Source: VAXT01 sp963827725 (GTDB taxonomy: Bacteria; Actinomycetota; Thermoleophilia; Gaiellales; Gaiellaceae). From it: a stretch of DNA of 64,000 nucleotides. The position numbers and the translations under genes were made by a program. Where the stretch lies: the NCBI GenBank assembly GCA_963827725.1, contig CAWHBM010000003.1, forward strand, positions 186,001 through 250,000. Direction: 5' to 3'. Of this stretch, positions 58,422-64,000 are shown one piece after another. Position 1 is the first letter of the stretch, and every line of letters begins with the position of its first letter. The notes beneath the pieces are model-generated. The model had not been told where the DNA came from, did no database searches, and was given only the letters and a program-made list of their open reading frames with translations.

Positions 58422-59581
58422 CGCTCGAAGAGAGCCGCCTGGCCCTGGCCGACGCCGACGCAGAGGGTTGCGAGGCCGTAGCGGCCGCCGCGGCGGCGCA
58501 GCTCGTGGAGCAACGTGACCACGAGGCGCGCACCGGTCATTCCGAGTGGATGGCCGATCGCGATCGCCCCGCCGTTCACGTTCACGCGCTCGGAGTCGAG
58601 GCCGAGCTCTCGAATGACGACGAGGCTTTGCGAGGCGAACGCCTCGTTCAGCTCGACGAGGTCGATGTCGGCAACGTCGATTCCGACCCGATCGAGGAGC
58701 TTCCGAACCGCGGGCACAGGGCCGATTCCCATCACGCGCGGGTCGACCCCGGCGACGGCGCTACCGACGAAGGCACCGAGCGGCTCGACACCGAGCGCCT
58801 TCGCGCGCTCCTCACTCGCGATCACGAGCGCGGCAGCGCCGTCGTTGATCCCGCTCGAATTCCCGGCCGTGACCGATCCGCCCTCGCGAAAGGCCGGCTT
58901 CAGCGTCGCCATCTTCTCGGAGTTCGTGTCGGGTCGCGGGTGCTCGTCGCGCGTCACGCCCTCGATGGCCAAAAGCTCTTCGTCGAAGCGGCCCGCCGCA
59001 TCGGCCGCGGCCCAACGCTGCTGCGAGCGCAGCGCGAACTCGTCCTGTTCCTCTCGGCTCACCCCGTACCGCTCGGCAACGTTCTCGCCCGTCTCGCCCA
59101 TCGACTCGAGGGGGAACATCTCTTCCATGCGCTGATTCGGGAAGCGCCAGCCGAGGGTCGTGTCCCAGGCCTTCTGATCACCGCCGCCTTCGTCTGGCTT
59201 TGCCATGACCAGTGGTGCGCGGCTCATGGACTCGACTCCCCCCGCGACGAAGAGGTCGCCGTCGCCGGCTGCGATCGCATGTGAGGCCGAGATGACCGCG
59301 GAGAGACCCGACGCGCAGAGACGGTTCACGGTCACACCGGCAACCGACTCGGGCAGCCCGGCGAGGAGCGCTCCCATGCGAGCGACGTTGCGGTTGTCCT
59401 CCCCCGCCTGGTTTGCGGCGCCGAAGTAGACGTCCTCGATCTCGCCGGCAGGAACACCGGCGCGCTCGACCGCCTCCTTGATCACCGCCGCCGCGAGGTC
59501 GTCCGGCCGCACACCGGCCAGGACACCGCCATGACGCCCGATCGGTGTGCGAACCGCCGAGAGGACGACGGCTCGGCTCAG
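58418..59581 (-). CDS. Acetyl-CoA acyltransferase (thiolase), CTG start
   Basis: A 387-residue degradative thiolase. The nucleophile cysteine is in TVNRLCASGLSAVISAS, the histidine in NGGAIAIGHPLGMTGARL and the second cysteine in LATLCVGVGQGQAALFE. The N-terminus SRAVVLSAVRTPIGRHGG is standard, and the best start for it is CTG 59581, which overlaps the mqnD stop as CTGA; no ATG, GTG or TTG is close. It could act as 3-oxoadipyl-CoA or fatty-acid thiolase. Confidence 0.92.
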   Translation of the reverse strand: MSRAVVLSAVRTPIGRHGGVLAGVRPDDLAAAVIKEAVERAGVPAGEIEDVYFGAANQAGEDNRNVARMGALLAGLPESVAGVTVNRLCASGLSAVISASHAIAAGDGDLFVAGGVESMSRAPLVMAKPDEGGGDQKAWDTTLGWRFPNQRMEEMFPLESMGETGENVAERYGVSREEQDEFALRSQQRWAAADAAGRFDEELLAIEGVTRDEHPRPDTNSEKMATLKPAFREGGSVTAGNSSGINDGAAALVIASEERAKALGVEPLGAFVGSAVAGVDPRVMGIGPVPAVRKLLDRVGIDVADIDLVELNEAFASQSLVVIRELGLDSERVNVNGGAIAIGHPLGMTGARLVVTLLHELRRRGGRYGLATLCVGVGQGQAALFER

Positions 59582-60405
59582 CCGACGAACTCCACTTTCA
59601 CGGGCGTGGTGAAGGCGCCGATCTCCTCGCCGCGGCGCAGGAGCTCGTGGACGGCCCGCCGTCCCTCCTCGCCGTAGTCCTCGGTCAGCTCGTTCACGTA
59701 CATGCCCACGAAGCGGTCGGCGAGCTCGTCGTCGAGGCCCCGGCCCCACTGCGATGCGTACTCGAGCGCCTGCTCACGGTTGTCGAGCCCGGCCCGGATG
59801 GACGCGGCGAGGACGGCCGAGAGCTCGCGCAGGACCTCAGGCCCCAGATCGCGCCGGGCGACGTTTGCGCCCAGCGGCAACGGGAGACCCGTGTCCGCGA
59901 GCCACCACTCGCCGAGGTCGAGCACCTTGTGGAGGCCGGCGGAGGCGTACGTGAGCTGTCCCTCGTGGATGAGGAGCCCGGCCTCGGCTTTGCCCGAGGA
60001 GACCTCGTCCATGATCTGGTCGAACGGCACCTCGCGCCAGGCGAAATCGCCGATGGCAAGTCGCAATGCGAGAAACGCGGTCGTCATGCGGCCCGGCACG
60101 GCGATCTCGATGCGACGCAGATCGTCCTCGGTCAGCGGCTCCGAAGCGACGACGATCGGCCCGTAACCGGCGCCCATGCTCGCGCCGTGCGGAAGCAGCA
60201 CGTAGCGGTCCTGGACGAACGGATACGAATGGAGCGAGATCGCCGTGACCTCGAGGCGGCCTTCGAGCGCCCACTCGTTCAGCGTCTGGATGTCCTTGAG
60301 CACATGCTCGAACTCGAAGCCGCGCGCGTCGACCTCGCCTACGGCGAGAGCCCAGAACATGAACGCGTCGTCGGGATCCGGGCTGTGGCCGAGCCTGATC
60401 TTCAT
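59578..60405 (-). CDS. mqnD: 1,4-dihydroxy-6-naphthoate synthase MqnD
   Basis: A 275-residue enzyme with the diagnostic start KIRLGHSPDPDDAFMFWALA, followed by DIQTLNEWALEGRLEVTAIS, LLPHGASMGAGYGPIVVAS and LGEWWLADTGLPLPLGAN. It cleaves the cyclic dehypoxanthine futalosine made by MqnC to give 1,4-dihydroxy-6-naphthoate. It lies about 50 kb from the mqnA/C/E genes but completes that set apart from mqnB. ATG 60405 overlaps the upstream stop as ATGA. Confidence 0.94.
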   Translation of the reverse strand: MKIRLGHSPDPDDAFMFWALAVGEVDARGFEFEHVLKDIQTLNEWALEGRLEVTAISLHSYPFVQDRYVLLPHGASMGAGYGPIVVASEPLTEDDLRRIEIAVPGRMTTAFLALRLAIGDFAWREVPFDQIMDEVSSGKAEAGLLIHEGQLTYASAGLHKVLDLGEWWLADTGLPLPLGANVARRDLGPEVLRELSAVLAASIRAGLDNREQALEYASQWGRGLDDELADRFVGMYVNELTEDYGEEGRRAVHELLRRGEEIGAFTTPVKVEFVG

Positions 60406-60755
60406 CGTTGCTGGCCTCGCCCGAAGAACCAACGCTCGAGCGGGCCGAGGAGCTCCTTACGCGTGAACGGCCGTACGTGCTCGGGACGCCCGTCGTCCTC
60501 GGAGACCCGGGCGTCGTCGTCGAGAATCCCGTTCGCCTGGTCGAGGACGTCTCCGAGCTCATGGCCTTCGAAGACGTAGTCGTCTCGTCGCGGCTCGTCG
60601 CTCGGCCGGTGCTGGGGGTTCACCGCGCGCCCGACCGCCCACGTGCCGCCGCTCATGCGCTCGATCCAGACGACGATCCGCTCTTCGCTGCCTGCCTCGT
60701 CGAATCCGTGCAGCTCGCGCTCGGCGAAACGCGAGGCGGTCGACAGCTTCCGCAT
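60402..60755 (-). CDS. Conserved hypothetical protein
   Basis: A 117-residue soluble protein, rich in acidic and arginine residues (STASRFAERELHGFDEAGSE; VVWIERMSGGTWAVGRAVN). The C-terminal part ends ERWFFGRGQQR. The frame is open further upstream, but ATG 60755 leaves a short spacer to the divergent gene at 60780. It overlaps the mqnD start, suggesting co-translation. No family recognised. Confidence 0.7.
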   Translation of the reverse strand: MRKLSTASRFAERELHGFDEAGSEERIVVWIERMSGGTWAVGRAVNPQHRPSDEPRRDDYVFEGHELGDVLDQANGILDDDARVSEDDGRPEHVRPFTRKELLGPLERWFFGRGQQR

Positions 60756-60779
60756 GGGGCCAGGATACAATCGGCTCCG

Positions 60780-61028
60780 ATGGGCAGGCTTGCCTCCCTC
60801 TTCCGCAATCCGTTCTCGTTCATGTTCACTCGCTCCAGCTCGGGGGACCGCGTCGCCGCCTACCTCATCCGCGAGCACGAGCGCGGTCGTTCGCTTTCCG
60901 AGATCCTGGAAGACCCCTATGTGCGAAACCGCGCCACACCGGAGGAGCAGGCACGCCTGCTCGACCGGCCCGAGCTGATCCGCGCGCTCGGGGACGACAA
61001 CGTTGCCGCTGCGCGAACCGAGCGCTAG
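60780..61028 (+). CDS. Small conserved protein of unknown function
   Basis: An 82-residue soluble protein from ATG 60780, reading MGRLASLFRNPFSFMFTRSS, VAAYLIREHERGRSLSEIL and the C-terminal RPELIRALGDDNVAAAR. A short basic N-terminus is followed by two amphipathic helices. The composition is coding-like and unlike the opposite frames. Only 24 bp separate it from the divergent gene. Function unknown. Confidence 0.65.
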   Translation: MGRLASLFRNPFSFMFTRSSSGDRVAAYLIREHERGRSLSEILEDPYVRNRATPEEQARLLDRPELIRALGDDNVAAARTER

Positions 61029-61214
61029 GCGCTCGGTTCCCTCGCTTCACGGGTGAACCCCTGGTTCCCCCGTGGGCCCCCTCCTTGCAATCGGCGGAGG
61101 TGGGTAACGGTGTAGTGGGCCGGTGGCCGTGGTCGCGATTCAACCGAGCGTAGTTGGCCTCCCGCCGGGCAAAGCCCGGCTCCGGCGGCGAATGGTTTTG
61201 CTCTCCGAGATTGG
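61029..61214. other. Intergenic region with a GC hairpin
   Basis: A 186-bp gap between two convergent genes. It holds a CCGGGC-AAA-GCCCGG stem at 61165-61179 within a wider inverted repeat (CCGCCGGG ... CCGGCGG), followed on the plus strand by GGTTTTGCTCTCC, so it may terminate the plus-strand gene. Nothing resembling a gene or a known RNA could be identified. Confidence 0.4.
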
Positions 61215-62145
61215 TTAGAGCTTTCGGCCTACCCGCTTTGAACGCGCCCGCTCGAGGGCTGCTGCGCCGATCGCGACGTCCCAGGCCGCGATCCCATTCG
61301 ACTTGAAGACCACGATGTCGTCCGGAGAGCCCCGCCCGGCAATCTCGCCCGCGACCACTTCCTGGAGCTCGTGTACCTCGAGCCAGTCGAGGACGCCGCG
61401 CTCGACAGGCTCGGCCAGGTCGCCGGACTCGAGCCTCGACTGTTCGACCGAGTCGCAGCAGACAAAGACCGCTCGTTCGAGGACAACATTGTCGAGCTCG
61501 CGCGCGCGAGGCTCGTTTGCCCCGATCGCACAGACGAGCGCCCCCGGCTGCAGCCACTCTCCGCGCAAAACGGGATCCTTCGAGGTCGTCGCGGTGACGA
61601 CGACGTCCTGCTCCGCCGCGTCACGATGCGTCTCGCCGGGCTCGGCGCCCACCTTCTTGCAGAACGCGCGCAGAGTTTTCGCAGTGCGGCAATAGGCGAC
61701 GACGCGCTCGATCCCCGGCAGCGCCTCGCGGATGCAGGCGACCTGGCTCTCGGCCTGCCAGCCGCAGCCGATGACGCCAAGCGTCCGCGCCTCGGGCTTC
61801 GCGAGAAACTTCGCGGCGACTCCGCTCGCGGCTCCGGTGCGCAGCTGGCCGAGCCGGTCGGCCTCGATCACGCCTGCCAGCTTGGCCTTCGCAGTGTCGA
61901 AGACGACGACGACGAACGGCGTGCCGCCGGGGAGCCAGGTGTACGACTTCACGCCCGCGAGCCCGAGCTCGCTGTCGGTCGGCGGACATGACCGCGAAGA
62001 CGCCGTCGGGCAGCCGCGTCCGCGTGCGAGGCCGATTCTCGATCACCCCGCGCGCGAGCCGCTCGCAGCAAGCCTCGATCGCCGCGAGCGCGTCGGCAGG
62101 CTTCAGGAGCGACTTGACGTTTGCTTCGGTGAGATAGAGCGCCAG
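61215..62145 (-). CDS. Ornithine cyclodeaminase/mu-crystallin family protein, frameshifted, CTG start
   Basis: The N-terminal part (LALYLTEANVKSLLKPADAL to LPDGVFAVMSAD) and the C-terminal part (SYTWLPGGTPFVVVVFDTAK, LRTGAASGVAAKFLAKPEA and the NAD-binding LGVIGCGWQAESQV) are in different frames. Removing one base at about 61975-61983 joins them as one enzyme of about 309 residues. The start can only be CTG 62145 (M/L-ALYLTE), since a stop precedes it by five codons. Family members are ornithine cyclodeaminases, alanine dehydrogenases or imine reductases. The next gene upstream is DUF421. Confidence 0.85.
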
Positions 62146-62157
62146 GGTCTGCGGAGT

Positions 62158-62601
62158 CTAGGACGCCTTCGGAATGAAGCTGATCCGCCCGCCCGACTCG
62201 AGGACGGCCCACTTGACCTTGTCCAACGAGTCGATCTGCTGGAGACGCGCCTCGCCGGCAATCTCTTCCGCCGTCATCCGCTCCTTGCGCATGTTCTTCT
62301 CGATCAGCTTGCCATCCTCGATCAGGATCAAAGGCTCGGGCTCGAGGATCGGCCGCACGCGCGGGAACCGAAAGCCGAGGTACGACGCTGTGAGCGTCAT
62401 CAGGCCGAAGACACCGACCGCGAGCAGGATTCCCGTCACGGAGAGGTCGTTCTGCGTGACGCCCTGCTGGATGAGGTCGCCGACGACGATCAGGAGCATG
62501 AGATCGAACGGCTGCATCGAGCTCAGCTCGCGTCGACCGATCAACCGCGTCAGCAGGAAGACGAAGCAGAAAGCGACCAGGGCCCTGACGACGATGTCCA
62601 T
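62158..62601 (-). CDS. DUF421 (YetF-like) membrane protein
   Basis: A 147-residue protein with three membrane helices (VVRALVAFCFVFLLTRLIG; FDLMLLIVVGDLIQQGV; GILLAVGVFGLMTLTASY) and a small cytoplasmic domain. LIGRRELSSMQPFDLMLLIV and LIEDGKLIEKNMRKERMT are the DUF421/YetF signatures. Function is largely unknown. The ATG at 62601 shares one base with the upstream stop. Confidence 0.88.
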   Translation of the reverse strand: MDIVVRALVAFCFVFLLTRLIGRRELSSMQPFDLMLLIVVGDLIQQGVTQNDLSVTGILLAVGVFGLMTLTASYLGFRFPRVRPILEPEPLILIEDGKLIEKNMRKERMTAEEIAGEARLQQIDSLDKVKWAVLESGGRISFIPKAS

Positions 62602-63122
62602 TAGGGAAAGACCGTCACCGTTCGGTTGGCCGTTGCGAGCAGCGTCAGGTCGTCGTAGAGAGCGGCGTCCTGCGAGCGGCGGCCCACGTTCGTCGGGTTG
62701 ACCTGAAACTGCAACCAGACGACGAGCTTGTTGCCGGCGCCGACGTGTCCGAAGTCGAGCGCGAGCTTCCCGTCACGGCTCGCCTCGCCTACGGGCGAAG
62801 GCTCGATCGTGTTGATCTGCATCTGCTCGGTCCACCCGGAGTCCAGGACGAGCGTCGCCTTCTCGATGTCCTGCTTGGCCTCGACGGTGAAACGACCTTC
62901 GTAGTAGAGGCCGCCTCGCACGGCTTCCGGGGCGAAGACATGCAGGTCTGCCGCGGCGGCAGCCGCGAATGTGTTCGTCGGCCGCTGTCCGAAGACATTC
63001 AGAAGCGCGGCGAGGAGGACGATTGCAAGGAGCCCGAAGAAAGAGCGGCGGAAAGCAAGCTCGACCCGCTCCGAGCGGTCGCGATTGACTTTCAGCGTCA
63101 GAAATTGCGGCGTATCGGCCAC
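62601..63122 (-). CDS. Membrane-anchored protein of unknown function
   Basis: A 173-residue protein with one membrane helix (FFGLLAIVLLAALLNVFG) after a short basic N-terminus, and a beta-rich outer domain (LYYEGRFTVEAKQDIEKATL; LALDFGHVGAGNKLVVWLQF). It runs directly into DUF421 and may work with it. No family is recognised. The start is an ATG 64 bases before the tRNA gene on the other strand. Confidence 0.7.
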   Translation of the reverse strand: MADTPQFLTLKVNRDRSERVELAFRRSFFGLLAIVLLAALLNVFGQRPTNTFAAAAAADLHVFAPEAVRGGLYYEGRFTVEAKQDIEKATLVLDSGWTEQMQINTIEPSPVGEASRDGKLALDFGHVGAGNKLVVWLQFQVNPTNVGRRSQDAALYDDLTLLATANRTVTVFP

Positions 63123-63186
63123 GCGCCGAAGTTCGCCGGGGCCGCCCGGATTCCCTTCCGCCCGTCGCTACACTAGGTCGCCCTGC

Positions 63187-63259
63187 GCGCCCGTAGCTCA
63201 GGGGATAGAGCACTGGCTTGCGGAGCCAGGGGTCGCACGTTCGAATCGTGCCGGGCGCA
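63187..63259 (+). tRNA. tRNA-Arg (anticodon GCG)
   Basis: A full cloverleaf is visible: acceptor stem GCGCCCG with CGGGCGC, D arm GCTC...GAGC, anticodon stem CTGGC/GCCAG with loop TTGCGGA, T arm GCACG-TTCGAAT-CGTGC and discriminator A. The anticodon GCG reads arginine codons CGC and CGT. The CCA end is not encoded. Bacteria usually read these codons with an A34 (inosine) anticodon ACG, so GCG is unusual. Confidence 0.92.
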
Positions 63260-63360
63260 TCAGTCCGATCTCCCTGTACACCGGCTCTTTTCCTCGAAGC
63301 GTCAGCCGGAACCGGCGTCTTCGGGCGTGCTGAGCCAGCGATCCGAAGCCCGGCCGAAGG

Positions 63361-64000
63361 TCAGTGCTCCTGAGAATGGAGCCGGCGTTCCCGCACGAAC
63401 GCGGCGGCGGCTGTGCGCGTATGGACTCCGAGCTTGGCGTAAACGTTGTCGAGGTGCTTCCTCACGGTCCCACGCGCTACACAAAGGCTTTCGGCGATCT
63501 CGGCGTTCGTCTTGCCCTCGGCAACGAGACCCAGGATCTCGCGCTCGCGCGGCGTGAGCCGCGGCAAGTGCTGCTCCTCCTCGAGAAACAGCGCGCCGTC
63601 AACAAGCTCGACGACGAGCGCTCGGTCGCCTGCTTCGATGCGGAGCGGCTCCGCGGTGGCTGCCCGGCGCCGCTCCCGGAGCCACGACGCCACCGGATCT
63701 GGGAGCCCGACCCCGTTCTCACCGAGATAGCGACTCAGCAACTCGGTCGCCGCAGTGCTGGCGTATGCGATGCGGACGTCGGCCTCGAGCAGCACGAAGG
63801 CTGCCCGGGTCGACTCGTGCAACGCGAGAGCCTCGCGTAGGCGCCGTCTGGCCTCACTGGCGCGGTGGAGCTGTACAAGGTGGGGGCTCAGCATGTCGAG
63901 GACTGCACGGTCGCGCGCGCTGAAGTCGCGTCCGCTGCGGTCGAAGGCGAACCCTGCTACCTCCGGCGGCGCGATGGGAAGCCTGAGGGCAAGCGAGTGC
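63361..64000 (-). CDS. LuxR-type transcriptional regulator (5' partial)
   Basis: The frame is open to the window end, so the N-terminus is missing. A sensor-like part (LRLPIAPPEVAGFAF, DFSARDRAVLDMLSPHLVQL) is followed by a short PAS-like stretch (AAFVLLEADVRIAYASTAA) and a C-terminal GerE/LuxR helix-turn-helix: LPRLTPREREILGLVAEGKT, NAEIAESLCVARGTVRKHLD and NVYAKLGVHTRTAAAAF. It probably regulates transcription in response to a small molecule or state detected by its N-terminal region. Nothing marks its target. Confidence 0.88.
   Translation of the reverse strand, partial: HSLALRLPIAPPEVAGFAFDRSGRDFSARDRAVLDMLSPHLVQLHRASEARRRLREALALHESTRAAFVLLEADVRIAYASTAATELLSRYLGENGVGLPDPVASWLRERRRAATAEPLRIEAGDRALVVELVDGALFLEEEQHLPRLTPREREILGLVAEGKTNAEIAESLCVARGTVRKHLDNVYAKLGVHTRTAAAAFVRERRLHSQEH

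Noticed and set aside
1..64000. CRISPR arrays, prophage, insertion sequences or integrases
   Set aside because: No regularly spaced direct repeats with unique spacers and no transposase or integrase motifs were seen; the short palindromes are not IS ends with an internal gene.

Overview
The window is 64 kb of GC-rich bacterial DNA carrying about 75 genes. Many neighbouring genes overlap by 4 bp (ATGA, GTGA or CTGA junctions). The gene content suggests a deep-branching actinobacterium, for example class Thermoleophilia (Gaiellales or Solirubrobacterales-like). The pointers are futalosine-route menaquinone genes, a QcrABC menaquinol:cytochrome c reductase, PaaABCD, and adenylyl cyclase-ATPase-TPR regulators. 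This placement is inferred from gene content, not from a marker tree.

Layout. 1-4238 (minus): envelope polysaccharide genes (partial CapD/FlaA1-like enzyme, DegT aminotransferase, DedA) and a secreted phosphodiester glycosidase. 4338-13674 (minus): a quinone and respiration block, mqnC-mqnA-mqnE-prenyl synthase-menG-ubiX-qcrC-qcrB-qcrA-ubiD; mqnD lies apart at 59578-60405. 13685-20380 (minus): a cyclase/NB-ARC/TPR regulator, hemL, hemB and an AI-2E-type permease. 20534-28238: a LytM-like protein, YmdB, two GT-C membrane glycosyltransferases, GtrA, acylphosphatase, Pcm and a phosphodiesterase. 28297-29225 (plus): a cysteine-free thioredoxin-fold protein and a CHRD protein. 29284-41185 (minus): one tightly packed run with a 2-oxoacid dehydrogenase (E1alpha, E1beta, HIRAN protein, E2), a MoxR/DUF58/DUF4129 set, a lipid kinase and a large secreted BNR-type protein. 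41432-44870: TetR and paaABCD (phenylacetyl-CoA epoxidase) with a PaaR-type operator. 44969-45190 (plus): a likely selenoprotein. 45192-50516: enoyl-CoA hydratases, HtrA and GerW. 50602-58421: DUF1385, a collagen-like protein, MFS, aldehyde dehydrogenase, a metallopeptidase-like protein and a kinase. 58418-64000: thiolase, mqnD, ornithine cyclodeaminase-like, DUF421, tRNA-Arg and a LuxR-type regulator.

Main observations. (1) A SelW/Rdx-like gene at 44969-45190 has an in-frame TGA exactly where the second cysteine of the CxxC motif belongs, followed by a bacterial-SECIS-like hairpin; normal ORF calling misses it. (2) At least six genes appear to start with CTG, often in a CTGA overlap with the upstream stop. 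(3) A family of short palindromes (cores GGGGTCTGACCCC, AGGGACTGTCCCT and GGTGTCTGACACC) occurs between genes and also in frame inside hemL and in both linkers of the E2 acyltransferase. (4) About ten conserved genes carry single-base frameshifts, which most simply indicates residual sequence errors. (5) A site matching the Thermus PaaR operator consensus sits just upstream of paaA.
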